Origin: Streptomyces viridochromogenes
Lineage (GTDB): Bacteria > Actinomycetota > Actinomycetes > Streptomycetales > Streptomycetaceae
Assembly (NCBI RefSeq): GCF_001270495.1
Contig: NZ_LGUR01000193.1
Location: 1-64,000 of the forward strand
DNA: 64,000 nt
Direction of reading: 5' to 3'
Made by a program: the position numbers and the translations under genes. The notes beneath the pieces were generated by a model that ran no database searches, was not told where the DNA came from, and saw only the letters and a list, made by a program, of their open reading frames with translations. Below, piece by piece: positions 18,015-27,895 of this stretch; positions within the stretch are counted from its first letter, which is position 1, and every line of letters starts with the position of its first letter.

Positions 18015-21000
18015 ATGAGCCTGCACGGTCTGCTCGACGCCGTAGTCAAGGACACCGCCCTCGCGGAAGCGATCACGGCGGCCGCAGACGGCAACCGCAT
18101 GCACGTCGACCTGGTCGGCCCCCCGGCGGCCCGCCCGTTCGCGATCGCCGCCCTCGCCCGCGAGACCGACCGGCCGGTCCTCGCGGTGACGGCGACGGGA
18201 CGCGAGGCCGAGGACCTGGCGGCGGCCCTGCGCTCCCTCCTCCCCCCGGAGGGCGTCGCGGAGTACCCGTCCTGGGAGACCCTCCCGCACGAGCGCCTCA
18301 GCCCCCGCAGCGACACCGTGGGCCGCCGCCTCGCGGTCCTGCGCCGCCTCGCCCACCCCCGCCCCGACGACCCCGACACGGGCCCGGTCTCCGTCGTCGT
18401 GGCCCCTGTCCGCTCCGTCCTCCAGCCGCAGGTCAAGGGCCTCGGTGACCTGGAGCCGGTGGCCCTGCGGACTGGTCAGACCGCCGACCTGAACGAGATC
18501 GTCGAGGCCCTCGCCGCCGCCGCGTACGCGCGCGTGGAACTCGTCGAGAAGCGCGGCGAGTTCGCCGTACGAGGCGGCATCCTGGATGTCTTCCCGCCCA
18601 CCGAAGAGCACCCCCTGCGCATCGAGTTCTGGGGCGACGACGTAGAGGAGATCCGCTACTTCAAGGTCGCCGACCAGCGCTCCCTCGAAGTCGCCGAGCA
18701 CGGCCTGTGGGCCCCGCCCTGCCGCGAACTCCTCCTCACCGACGACGTCCGCGCACGCGCGCGTGCCCTCGCCGAACAGCACCCCGAGCTCGGTGAACTG
18801 CTCGGCAAGATCGCCGAGGGCATCGCCGTCGAGGGCATGGAGTCCCTCGCCCCCGTCCTCGTCGACGACATGGAGCTGCTGCTCGACGTCCTGCCCAAGG
18901 GCGCCATGGCCGTCGTATGCGACCCGGAGCGGGTACGCACGCGTGCCGCCGATCTCGTGGCCACCTCGCAGGAGTTCCTCCAGGCGTCCTGGGCCGCCAC
19001 GGCCGGCGGCGGCGAGGCGCCCATCGACGTCGGCGCGGCCTCCCTGTGGTCCATCGCGGACGTCCGGGAGCGGGCGCGCGAGCTGGACATGATGTGGTGG
19101 TCGGTGTCCCCGTTCGCGGCCGACGAGACGCTCGACGCGGACACCCTCAAGCTCGGCATGCACGCCCCCGAGTCCTACCGCGGCGACACCGCGAAGGCCC
19201 TCGCCGACACCAAGGGCTGGCTCGCCGACGGCTGGCGCACGGTCTTCGTGACCGAGGCCCACGGCCCGGCGGCCCGCACGGTCGAGGTGCTCGGCGGGGA
19301 GGGCGTGGCGGCGCGCCTGGAGACCGACCTGGGGGAGATCTCCCCGGCGATCGTCCATGTCGCGTGCGGCTCGATCGACTACGGCTTCGTCGACCCCGCG
19401 CTGAGGCTGGCCGTCCTGACCGAGACGGACCTGTCCGGGCAGAAGGCGGCCGGCAAGGACGGCGCCCGGATGCCGGCCCGCCGCCGCAAGACCATCGACC
19501 CGCTCACCCTGGAGACGGGCGACTACATCGTCCACGAGCAGCACGGCGTCGGCCGCTACATCGAGATGGTGCAGCGCACCGTCCAGGGCGCCACGCGCGA
19601 GTACCTCGTCGTCGAGTACGCCCCCGCCAAGCGCGGCCAGCCCGGCGACCGCCTCTACATCCCCACCGACCAGCTGGAGCAGATCACCAAGTACGTCGGC
19701 GGCGAGGCCCCCACGCTGCACCGCCTGGGCGGCGCCGACTGGACGAAGACGAAGGCACGCGCGAAGAAGGCCGTCAAGGAGATCGCGGCCGACCTGATCA
19801 AGCTGTACAGCGCGCGCATGGCGGCCCCGGGGCACGCCTTCGGCTCGGACACCCCCTGGCAGCGCGAGCTGGAGGACGCCTTCCCGTACGCCGAGACCCC
19901 CGACCAGCTGACGACCATCGCCGAGGTCAAGGAGGACATGGAGAAGTCGGTCCCGATGGACCGCCTGATCTGCGGCGACGTCGGCTACGGCAAGACGGAG
20001 ATCGCGGTACGGGCCGCCTTCAAGGCCGTCCAGGACGGCAAGCAGGTGGCTGTCCTGGTCCCCACGACCCTGCTGGTCCAACAGCACTTCGGGACGTTCT
20101 CGGAGCGCTACTCGCAGTTCCCGGTGAACACCCGGGCCCTGTCCCGCTTCCAGACCGACACCGAGGCGAAGGCGACCCTGGAGGGCCTGAAGGACGGTGC
20201 CGTGGACATCGTCATCGGCACGCACCGGCTGTTCTCGTCGGAGACCAAGTTCAAGGACCTGGGCCTGGTCATCGTCGACGAGGAACAGCGCTTCGGCGTC
20301 GAGCACAAGGAGCAGCTGAAGAAGCTGCGCGCGAACGTCGACGTCCTCACGATGTCCGCGACCCCGATCCCTCGAACCCTGGAGATGGCGGTCACCGGCA
20401 TCCGGGAGATGTCGACGATCACGACTCCCCCCGAGGAGCGCCACCCGGTCCTGACCTTCGTCGGCCCGTACGAGGAGAAGCAGATCGGCGCCGCGATCCG
20501 CCGTGAACTGCTGCGCGAGGGTCAGGTCTTCTACATCCACAACCGGGTCGAGTCGATCGACCGCGCGGCCGCCCGCCTGCGTGAGATCGTCCCCGAGGCG
20601 CGCATCGCGACGGCCCACGGCCAGATGTCGGAACAGGCGCTGGAGCAGGTGGTCGTCGACTTCTGGGAGAAGAAGTTCGACGTCCTGGTGTCGACCACGA
20701 TCGTCGAGTCCGGCATCGACATCTCCAACGCCAACACCCTGATCGTGGAGCGCGGCGACAACTTCGGCCTGTCCCAGCTGCACCAGCTGCGCGGCCGGGT
20801 CGGGCGAGGCAGGGAGCGCGGCTACGCCTACTTCCTCTACCCGCCGGAGAAGCCCCTGACGGAGACGGCCCACGAGCGCCTGGCGACCATCGCCCAGCAC
20901 ACGGAGATGGGCGCGGGTATGTACGTCGCCATGAAGGACCTGGAGATCCGAGGCGCCGGCAACCTGCTCGGCGGCGAACAGTCCGGCCATATCGCGGGCG

Positions 21001-21545
21001 TCGGCTTCGACCTGTACGTCCGGATGGTCGGTGAGGCGGTCGCCGACTACCGCGCCTCGCTGGAGGGCGGGGTGGAGGAGGAGCCGCCGCTGGAGGTCAA
21101 GATCGAGCTCCCGGTCGACGCCCACGTCCCGCACGACTACGCCCCCGGCGAGCGACTGCGCCTCCAGGCCTACCGTGCGATCGCCTCCGCCAACACGGAG
21201 GAGGACGTCAAGGCCGTACGAGAGGAACTCGTCGACCGCTACGGCAAGTTGCCCGAACCGGTCGAGAACCTCCTCCTGGTGGCGGGCCTGCGCATGCTGG
21301 CCCGCGCGTGCGGCGTCGGCGAGATCGTCCTCCAGGGCAACAACATCCGCTTCGCGCCGGTGGAGCTGCGCGAGTCGCAGGAGCTGAGGGTCAGGCGCCT
21401 GTACCCGGGGACCGTCATCAAGCCGGCGGTGCAGCAGCTGCTGGTGCCGCGCCCCAAGACCGCGAAGGTGGGCGGGAAGCCGCTGGTCGGGCGGGAGTTG
21501 CTGGGGTGGGTCGGGGAGTTCCTGGCGTCGATTCTGGGCTCGTGA
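18015..21545 (+). CDS. mfd: Transcription-repair coupling factor
   Basis: The 1,176-residue protein has full family length. It displaces RNA polymerase stalled at DNA lesions and recruits UvrA. The UvrB-like N-terminal part runs to about residue 350. The CarD-like RNA-polymerase-interaction domain is near 495-560 (ETGDYIVHEQHGVGRYIEM). The RecG-like helicase motor has Walker A GDVGYGKTE at about 653 and DEEQ in LVIVDEEQRFGVEH at about 754. The QLRGRVGRGRERGYAYF motif VI and a C-terminal autoinhibitory D7 domain follow. The ATG follows GGACGGAAG. It stands alone, divergent from the DUF2079 gene, as a housekeeping repair gene. Confidence 0.98.
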   Translation: MSLHGLLDAVVKDTALAEAITAAADGNRMHVDLVGPPAARPFAIAALARETDRPVLAVTATGREAEDLAAALRSLLPPEGVAEYPSWETLPHERLSPRSDTVGRRLAVLRRLAHPRPDDPDTGPVSVVVAPVRSVLQPQVKGLGDLEPVALRTGQTADLNEIVEALAAAAYARVELVEKRGEFAVRGGILDVFPPTEEHPLRIEFWGDDVEEIRYFKVADQRSLEVAEHGLWAPPCRELLLTDDVRARARALAEQHPELGELLGKIAEGIAVEGMESLAPVLVDDMELLLDVLPKGAMAVVCDPERVRTRAADLVATSQEFLQASWAATAGGGEAPIDVGAASLWSIADVRERARELDMMWWSVSPFAADETLDADTLKLGMHAPESYRGDTAKALADTKGWLADGWRTVFVTEAHGPAARTVEVLGGEGVAARLETDLGEISPAIVHVACGSIDYGFVDPALRLAVLTETDLSGQKAAGKDGARMPARRRKTIDPLTLETGDYIVHEQHGVGRYIEMVQRTVQGATREYLVVEYAPAKRGQPGDRLYIPTDQLEQITKYVGGEAPTLHRLGGADWTKTKARAKKAVKEIAADLIKLYSARMAAPGHAFGSDTPWQRELEDAFPYAETPDQLTTIAEVKEDMEKSVPMDRLICGDVGYGKTEIAVRAAFKAVQDGKQVAVLVPTTLLVQQHFGTFSERYSQFPVNTRALSRFQTDTEAKATLEGLKDGAVDIVIGTHRLFSSETKFKDLGLVIVDEEQRFGVEHKEQLKKLRANVDVLTMSATPIPRTLEMAVTGIREMSTITTPPEERHPVLTFVGPYEEKQIGAAIRRELLREGQVFYIHNRVESIDRAAARLREIVPEARIATAHGQMSEQALEQVVVDFWEKKFDVLVSTTIVESGIDISNANTLIVERGDNFGLSQLHQLRGRVGRGRERGYAYFLYPPEKPLTETAHERLATIAQHTEMGAGMYVAMKDLEIRGAGNLLGGEQSGHIAGVGFDLYVRMVGEAVADYRASLEGGVEEEPPLEVKIELPVDAHVPHDYAPGERLRLQAYRAIASANTEEDVKAVREELVDRYGKLPEPVENLLLVAGLRMLARACGVGEIVLQGNNIRFAPVELRESQELRVRRLYPGTVIKPAVQQLLVPRPKTAKVGGKPLVGRELLGWVGEFLASILGS

Positions 21546-21608
21546 GCGGGGCCGGTCCGAAGCAGCAGGGGTGCGAGGAGGTTCGTCGCGAGCCGCATCG
21601 CGCCCGGG

Positions 21609-21800
21609 TCAGGCTGCTTCCCGACCGTCGGCCTCGGAGTCCTGCTGAGGAAGGCGCGTTTGGGGCGGGATTTCCGTGCCGGGTCGCCGACGGCGCCGGG
21701 CACGTACCCGGCGGGCCACGTAGGCGCAGACGGCCAGCACGAGGGCTGCGGCGAGGCTTCCTACGAACTCGGGAAGGGCGTCCCTCAGTACGTCATTCAT
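21609..21800 (-). CDS. Small single-span membrane protein
   Basis: This 63-residue frame has a hydrophilic start (MNDVLRDALPEFVG), one membrane segment at about residues 13-33, an Arg-rich stretch (RRVRARRRRR) and a polar tail. Small proteins of this build are common in Streptomyces, often beside an HTH gene as here: the regulator gene ends 127 bases upstream on the same strand. There is no strong ribosome-binding site, so the call rests on composition and context. Confidence 0.5.
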   Translation of the reverse strand: MNDVLRDALPEFVGSLAAALVLAVCAYVARRVRARRRRRPGTEIPPQTRLPQQDSEADGREAA

Positions 21801-21927
21801 GAGTGGGTTCGGCGCGCTCTGAAGGGGCCCGATCGCGCACCGTTCTCCTTTGGCGCGTCGGCGTGCTGTGATGTTCGGAGTGTCCCGGACCCATGGACGA
21901 TGGAGATCGTGACCTTGAAGGCCCGGC

Positions 21928-23133
21928 CTAGATGGGGCCCTCCAGCAGGCCGGCGGCCTTGGCGAGCCTGCGCTGGCGCTGCCCGTTCTTACGCGACCCG
22001 GCCGGCCCGTCGGGGTAGACGAGCATCACCTCCAGCCGGAACGGCCGCCGGACGTGGTGCCTCAGTGCGTTCTCCAGGGCCGGGTGCCATGTGCCGGGCA
22101 GCAGGGCGATGCCTGTCTGCTCGTCCGGCACGAAGACATGCACGTCCAGATGGCCCCGTTGGTGCCTGCTCTTCAGCAAGGTGGCGACACGCAGGGCCTC
22201 GGCCTCCTGGCGGCTGAGCTGGTCGGTGCGATCCTCAAGGAGGTCGGCCCACGCTTTGCGGACCCGTTCGTTGAGTTCGGGGCACTCCAGACAGGTGGCC
22301 TGTCCGAGGACGACGTCGGACAGTCTCACTCTGCGCTCGGCGGCGCAGCGATCGCACGCGACCGTCCACGGGGCCTGGAAGCCGCGATAGCGCTCCAGGG
22401 CGTCGAAGCCGGCCTTGCGCAGCAGTCGCAGTGCGGTCTCGTGGGTGACCGGGCTGGCCGGGCCGTCCGCCACCACCGCCTCCAGCAGATCGGCCTCGCG
22501 CACATGCTCCACACGTTGACTCTTGGCTTGCTGCTGCGCTCGCCACCAGGCCTCGAGCCATACGTCACGGCCACGCAGGGGCACCTCGCAACCGACCAGG
22601 AACGCCTCCAGGCACGCTGCCGATCCCGGTACTTGGCGGCGCCTGGATATCCGTTGTGCGGTGCTGCGGGAGAGCGCCAGGCCGGCTTGACGGGCCCGGT
22701 TCTGCATCACCCGGTAGGACGGTGCTCCGCTGACCAGTCGCAGGCCCTCCAGCGCGGCGCTGAGATCCGGGAAGTCCTTGATGAGGTTCGGCGACGGGCC
22801 TTCCGGCGCACCACCGCTGCCGCGGCGTTCGCGGCACGCGGCGAGCCACATACGGTCGATCGTGTCGAGATCGAGACTGCACGCGTGAGCGAAGGCGCGG
22901 GCCACTTCACGTTTCGGCACGCCGATCCCCGAAGCCGCTCGCTGCAATGTCGCCGCACTGTATTCACGTGTTCGCGCTGAGAGCTCGGCGTACGAGATCC
23001 CGAGGGATTTCCGCCCGTCGCGTAAGGCGCCGGCCAGTTTGCCCACGGAACTCAGCGGGTCCGGGATCGGCTTTTCTGGGCGTCCCACCGTTGTGCGCCC
23101 CGTCTCAACGGCCGTGCACGACCGCGGCCACAC
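21928..23133 (-). CDS. HTH regulator-like protein with zinc ribbon
   Basis: The 401-residue protein starts with a helix-turn-helix segment (about residues 35-90, [21 protein letters not shown]). A second helical DNA-binding-like region spans about 125-195 ([20 protein letters not shown]). The C-terminal half holds a zinc ribbon of two CxxC pairs (CDRC and CLEC, about 20 residues apart), a charged helical segment, and a basic hydrophobic C-terminal domain. It is probably a DNA-binding regulator, but no ligand or target is evident. The start is GTG 23133 (AGGA upstream) or GTG 23088; neither can be excluded. It lies opposite the RHS operon, with about 790 bases between. Confidence 0.7.
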   Translation of the reverse strand: MWPRSCTAVETGRTTVGRPEKPIPDPLSSVGKLAGALRDGRKSLGISYAELSARTREYSAATLQRAASGIGVPKREVARAFAHACSLDLDTIDRMWLAACRERRGSGGAPEGPSPNLIKDFPDLSAALEGLRLVSGAPSYRVMQNRARQAGLALSRSTAQRISRRRQVPGSAACLEAFLVGCEVPLRGRDVWLEAWWRAQQQAKSQRVEHVREADLLEAVVADGPASPVTHETALRLLRKAGFDALERYRGFQAPWTVACDRCAAERRVRLSDVVLGQATCLECPELNERVRKAWADLLEDRTDQLSRQEAEALRVATLLKSRHQRGHLDVHVFVPDEQTGIALLPGTWHPALENALRHHVRRPFRLEVMLVYPDGPAGSRKNGQRQRRLAKAAGLLEGPI

Positions 23134-23605
23134 CGCGGTCCTGTTCCAGGCGGTCCCGCCACGATGGACGACTCAGCATGAAGATCTCCCAACTGCTTCG
23201 TACGGTCACGCGCGTGCGCGACCCGATATCGGCTCCAACCGGCTTACGCCCAGCGGTCGTTGGCGCGACCGGCGGGCGCACAGCATTTTGCCACTCGAAC
23301 ATCGGGCGCCCACCCTTCCGCAATGGAGAATGCAACTTCGTCCCATGCGAAAGAGCACGTCAACTGCGGCATGGGACGATTTGCATAAATCCCTGATCTG
23401 CCACTTCAGAAGTCCCCGTGGGCCCCGAGAGCCGATACGCCCTGACCCCATCTCATTTCGTCCCAGGTCAGGTTGCACACAGCCGCCTTCACTGACACCA
23501 TCCCCGTCACCGCCGCTCAACGCGGTGGTGCCCCTGCCTGCTTGGCTCCAACCGCCGATGAACAGGGACTTCAAGCCGGACACGTTGGCGCGTGGGACGG
23601 CTCAC

Positions 23606-23641
23606 GAAAGGGTCGGCCGGAACAAACAGGCCGACCCTTTC
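23606..23641. terminator. Perfect 13-bp hairpin with no assigned gene
   Basis: GAAAGGGTCGGCC (23606-23618) pairs perfectly with 23629-23641 around a 10-base loop. It resembles a terminator, yet no gene upstream on either strand ends here. It may end a small RNA. Confidence 0.65.
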
Positions 23642-23847
23642 CGTATTTGCCCTTTCGGTGACGGCCATTCTGTCTTTTTGTGATCGCTCAAGGTGAAGAA
23701 GCGATCAGGTGTGTGAATCAGGTGGGCTGGCTGCTCCCCTGTCCCGCCCGGCCGCCGGCTGTCGCAGTCGTCGGGTGCCGGTTGAGCGGGCCGATCCTCC
23801 TGAGTGCCCGGGTCCCTGACGTGGCATCAATGTGATGTGAGACACCA

Positions 23848-23876
23848 TTGACCAGCATGTTCGACCACCACATGAT
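23848..23876 (+). promoter_or_regulatory. Candidate promoter of the LamG/RHS operon
   Basis: TTGACC (23848-23853) and CATGAT (23871-23876) are 17 bases apart, giving a 5' leader of about 37 bases before the GTG at 23921. The -35 match is good and the -10 match moderate. Confidence 0.45.
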
Positions 23877-23920
23877 CAGCACAGTTTCTTTGTAATGAAA
23901 AGTTAAGGGTCAGGTGGGGC

Positions 23921-26900
23921 GTGGTTACGCGAAGACGGGGGCACGGCTGGCGTCAGGCTGTGCGGAGTGGGGCGATGGCCATCACGCTCCTGGGGAGCGC
24001 GGTTCCGGTGGTCGGGGTCAGCGCGACCGCGGCACTCGCCGATGACGGGGCGGTCTCGGTAGGGGCCGACAAAACCCCGGAGTCGGAGGCGAGTTCTCTT
24101 GCCGCGGAGACGGGGAAGCGGGTGGCCGTCGACACGGCGACCACCGAGGCATCCCAGGTCTTCGCCAACCCGGACGGCACTTTCACGCAGGAGATGAACG
24201 CGGCTCCGGTCCGCGCCCAGAAGGACAACGGCACCTGGGCCCCCATCGACACCACCCTCGCGCGCGCGGCCGACGGCTCGGTGCGGGCGAAGAACACGAC
24301 GGCCGATCTCACCTTCTCGGGCGGCGGCAAAGGCGACGGACTGGTCACGCTGGAGGACGAGGGGCACGAGCTGCGACTCGGCTGGCCCACCGCGCTTCCC
24401 GAGCCCCGGCTCGACGGCGCCACGGCCACCTACCCCGGCGTCCTCCCGGACGTCGATCTGAAACTGACCGCGCTGAGCTCCGGCTACACCTCGGTACTCG
24501 TGGTCAAGACCGCGGCGGCGGCGAAGAATCCGGCGCTCGCGACGATCACGATGACCGTCTCCGGCGGCGGCCTGGACATCGCGCCGACGGCCGCCGGCGG
24601 TTTCGTCGCCCGCGACGGCGACGGCACCCCGGTCTTCGAGAGCCCGGCCGGGCGGATGTGGGACTCGGCCGGTGACACCCCGGCCACCGGCGCCGAAACG
24701 GCCGGCCTCACCACGCAACTCGCCCGCACCGCTTCAGCGGCACAGGCCGACACCGAGGGCGAACCGCAGCCGACGGACGTCCCGGTGCCCGCCGCCGAGG
24801 GCGAGCCCACCTCCACTGAGGGCCCCGACAGCGGCGACGCCGCCGCCGACCTCCCGCTCAAGGTCACCGGCACCACGCTGGAGATCACGCCCGATCCGGA
24901 CCTGCTCCACGGTGAGGACACCGTCTTCCCGCTCTACATCGACCCGCCGACCAAGGGCATCTCGCTGGGCGACTGGACCGCCCTCGCCTCCAACGGCACC
25001 AAGTACTGGGAGTTCGACGGGGACAAGGGCGTGGGGCGCTGCTCCAACTACGCGGGCTACCTCTGCTCGAACAGCCCGTACACCCAGCGCATGTACTTCG
25101 AGTACGCGCTGTCGCCGATCCACGGCAAGAAGGTCCTGGACGCGACGATGGAGGTGTACCAGGAGTGGACGTTCACCTGCGACCCGCACTGGTACGACCT
25201 GAGCCGCGTGGACAAGGGCATCTCCTCCAGCACCGGCTGGTCCTCGCGGCCCACCGCGGTGGACCTGATGGGTGACCGGTACGTGGCCTACGGACGCGGC
25301 GGCCTGTGCGACCCGTCGCAGCCGGCGAACTGGGTGCGCTTCAGCGACAACGTGGACGAGGAGACCAACGAGAACCTGACGACCACGCTCGCGTCCTACG
25401 CCTCGAAGAAGGAACCGCAGATCACCTTCTCGCTGACGGCGCACGACGAGTCCGACGCCGCCGCCTGGGCGCGGTTCCGCAACGACGCCAAACTGTCGGT
25501 GACTTACGTGTCGTACCCGTCCAAGCCGACCTCGTACGGCGTCCAGGCGGGCACCATCGGGCGGGCCTGCAACGCCTCCACGCAGCCCTTCGCCACTAGT
25601 GACACGACGCCGAAGATGCTGGCGACGGTGCAGTCGGCCGACGGCTCCAGCTCCCAGCTGCGCGCGATGTTCGAGGTGTGGAAGGCCGACGGCTCCAGCC
25701 GTACCTGGTACGAGGCATCGCCGGACGGCGCCTGGGTGGCCGACAACGCCGCCCGCACCGCGACGACCAACGCGCTGCCGGCCCAGACCGACTACCGGAT
25801 GCGGGTCAAGACGCAGGCGTACTACAAGACGGACCGGGGCGCGACCGGCGTGCTGGATTCGTCCTGGTCGTCCTGGTGCTACTTCCGCATCGACACCGAC
25901 CGGCCGCCGCCGCCGGTGGTGACCAGCGCGGACGGCATCTACAAGCCGGCCGAGACCGACCCCGCCGCGGGCGGGGTGGGCATGCCGGGCAAGTTCACCT
26001 TCACCCCCGGGGATGCCAACCCCACGACGGCCGGTATCCAGTCGGACGTCGTCAGCTACAAGTACAAGCTGAACAGCGGCAAGGTCTCCGACCCGATCCC
26101 CGTCGCCAAGGGTGCGTCCCATACCAGGGCGATCACGCCGAACCAGCCTGGTGAGAACACCATCCAGGTCTGGGGCTACGACGCGGCCGGCCACAGCTCG
26201 TTCACCGGCTACTACAGCTTCCTGGTGAAGGGCGCCGAACAGCCCTCGGGGATCTGGCACCTGGACAACGCCCTCACCGACTCCACCACCGCGACCCAGC
26301 ACCCGCTGACCTCCTCGGGGGCCACCTGGGACACCCTGGCCCGCAGCGGCCCGGGCGCGGCGAAGCTCAACGGCACGAGCGCGTACCTGTCCACCTCCGG
26401 CGCGGTGCTGGACACCACCAAGTCCTTCACCGTCTCGGCCTGGGCGCGGCTGGCGAAGAAGGACGTCAACTACACCGTGCTGTCCCAGGCGGGAACGAAC
26501 GCCTCCGGGTTCCAGCTGTACTACTCCACCGCCTACAACGCGTGGATCTTCAACCGCCACCAGACGGACGTCACCGAGCCCGTGATCATCCGCTCGATCG
26601 GCACCAAGCCGCCCGTCCTGAACGCCTGGACGCACCTCGCGGGCGTCTACGACGCGGCGGCGGAGACCCTCCAGCTCTACGTCAACGGCGTCCCGCAGGG
26701 CGATCCGACGCCGTTCACGGCCACACCGTGGAAGGCTTCCGGGAACCTCCAGGTCGGACGGCTGTGGCACACCGCGACGGGCAAGGAGAACTTCGCCGGA
26801 ACCATCGACGAGGTGAAGGTCTGGTCCCGTGCGCTCGCGGACACCGAAGTCGCCCACGACGCCTGGCTGGAGGACGAGGACCTCAGCGACGGCACGGCCG

Positions 26901-27673
26901 GTGACCCGGTACCCGCGCTCGTCGCCAGGTGGGACGCCACCGACATGGCCAACGCGACCGGCACCACGGTCAAGGACACCAGCGGTTTCGGCCGCAACCT
27001 CACCCTCAACGGTGCCGCGCTCACCCAGATCAGCGTCGGTGACCCGGAGATCGGCGAAGAGGTCACGACCAGTCAGACGATGACCCTGAACGGCACCAGC
27101 GCGTACGCCACCGCCACCGGCCCGGTCGTCGACGACTCCGGTTCGTTCACCGCGACCGCCTGGGTGACCCTGGACCCCGCCAAGCTCGCCGACACCAGCA
27201 AGTCGTACGCGGTGCAGGTGTTCGGCCAGTCGGGCACGAGCCAGTCCTCCTGGGGCGTCTGGTACGAGCAGCCGGCCGGCAGCACCCAGGGGCGGTGGAC
27301 GTTCGGCCGTCCCGACAAGGACGGCACCGGGGCGGCATGGACCGAGAGCGAGTCCGGCGCACTGACCACGTCCCAGCAGGGTGTCCCGGTCATGCTGACG
27401 GTCGTCTACGACGCCCAGGCGGCGGCCGACCCCGAGGACACCTCCAGGCTCGGCGGGCTGAGGCTGTACGTCGACAGCGCCCTGATGGGCGAGGAGGAAG
27501 GCGTGAGTTACCCGGCCGCCTGGCAGGGTGGCGGAGCGTTCGAGATCGGCCGCGCGAAGATCAACGGCGCTCCCGCGCGTTACTTCCCCGGCAAGATCGA
27601 CAGCGTTCGCGTCTGGGCCGGAGCCACCTCCACCGACACGATCGCCAACCGGCGCAACACCGAGCAGCAGTAG
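23921..27673 (+). CDS. Secreted LamG-domain protein accompanying an RHS toxin
   Basis: The 1,250-residue protein has a typical signal peptide (basic TRRRGHGWRQ, hydrophobic core, cleavage near ALA-DD at residue 40). A beta-rich region to about 660 follows, with repeated short Trp/Tyr motifs and a TxPE-rich linker at about 265-300. Two concanavalin-like LamG domains span about 780-980 and 1020-1250 (WARLAKKD..., FAGTIDEVKVWSRAL; FPGKIDSVRVWAG). LamG domains bind carbohydrates or proteins. It is the first gene of the operon with the RHS toxin. In Streptomyces such proteins commonly precede RHS genes and may help secretion, anchoring or target binding. The GTG has AGGTGGGG upstream. Confidence 0.88.
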   Translation: MVTRRRGHGWRQAVRSGAMAITLLGSAVPVVGVSATAALADDGAVSVGADKTPESEASSLAAETGKRVAVDTATTEASQVFANPDGTFTQEMNAAPVRAQKDNGTWAPIDTTLARAADGSVRAKNTTADLTFSGGGKGDGLVTLEDEGHELRLGWPTALPEPRLDGATATYPGVLPDVDLKLTALSSGYTSVLVVKTAAAAKNPALATITMTVSGGGLDIAPTAAGGFVARDGDGTPVFESPAGRMWDSAGDTPATGAETAGLTTQLARTASAAQADTEGEPQPTDVPVPAAEGEPTSTEGPDSGDAAADLPLKVTGTTLEITPDPDLLHGEDTVFPLYIDPPTKGISLGDWTALASNGTKYWEFDGDKGVGRCSNYAGYLCSNSPYTQRMYFEYALSPIHGKKVLDATMEVYQEWTFTCDPHWYDLSRVDKGISSSTGWSSRPTAVDLMGDRYVAYGRGGLCDPSQPANWVRFSDNVDEETNENLTTTLASYASKKEPQITFSLTAHDESDAAAWARFRNDAKLSVTYVSYPSKPTSYGVQAGTIGRACNASTQPFATSDTTPKMLATVQSADGSSSQLRAMFEVWKADGSSRTWYEASPDGAWVADNAARTATTNALPAQTDYRMRVKTQAYYKTDRGATGVLDSSWSSWCYFRIDTDRPPPPVVTSADGIYKPAETDPAAGGVGMPGKFTFTPGDANPTTAGIQSDVVSYKYKLNSGKVSDPIPVAKGASHTRAITPNQPGENTIQVWGYDAAGHSSFTGYYSFLVKGAEQPSGIWHLDNALTDSTTATQHPLTSSGATWDTLARSGPGAAKLNGTSAYLSTSGAVLDTTKSFTVSAWARLAKKDVNYTVLSQAGTNASGFQLYYSTAYNAWIFNRHQTDVTEPVIIRSIGTKPPVLNAWTHLAGVYDAAAETLQLYVNGVPQGDPTPFTATPWKASGNLQVGRLWHTATGKENFAGTIDEVKVWSRALADTEVAHDAWLEDEDLSDGTAGDPVPALVARWDATDMANATGTTVKDTSGFGRNLTLNGAALTQISVGDPEIGEEVTTSQTMTLNGTSAYATATGPVVDDSGSFTATAWVTLDPAKLADTSKSYAVQVFGQSGTSQSSWGVWYEQPAGSTQGRWTFGRPDKDGTGAAWTESESGALTTSQQGVPVMLTVVYDAQAAADPEDTSRLGGLRLYVDSALMGEEEGVSYPAAWQGGGAFEIGRAKINGAPARYFPGKIDSVRVWAGATSTDTIANRRNTEQQ

Positions 27674-27895
27674 GAGCGGGGCGGGGCGAGGCGGGCGGGG
27701 CCGAGCCGGACTTTCGGGTCCGCCCTGTCTCGCCCTGCCTGCCCTCCCCTGCCCTCGCCCGCTCCCTTCCGTTTCCGCACGACCGCGCCGCGTGTCCGCG
27801 CGGCCGCGCCATCGAGATCCGGCGTTCCGGGCGCCGACGCCGCTGCCCGGGCGCCACCCGCCCATTTCCACTTTCCGAGAACCGGGGACATCACC

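Larger units (their letters stand above)
23134..23920. other. Long non-coding region with several hairpins and a promoter
   Basis: No convincing gene is seen in these 787 bases, and base composition is less GC-rich than nearby. Structures present: an 11-bp inverted repeat (23338-23348 and 23369-23379, 20-base loop), the strong hairpin at 23606-23641, an 8-bp inverted repeat (23681-23688 and 23700-23707), and the promoter at 23848-23876. It may hold an untranslated leader, a small RNA or remains of a lost gene. Confidence 0.55.

Noticed and set aside
17805..21134. A 1,109-codon open frame antisense to mfd
   Set aside because: mfd is certain on the plus strand; the antisense product has no recognisable motif and mirrors GC-rich third positions.
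23540..23641. Possible tRNA or tRNA-derived attachment site before the hairpin at 23606
   Set aside because: No cloverleaf, T-loop consensus or anticodon arm could be drawn, and no integrase gene is nearby.
23039..23683. A 214-codon plus-strand frame in the region upstream of the RHS operon
   Set aside because: No domain is seen, codon bias is poor, it overlaps the HTH gene start, and it runs through several hairpins.
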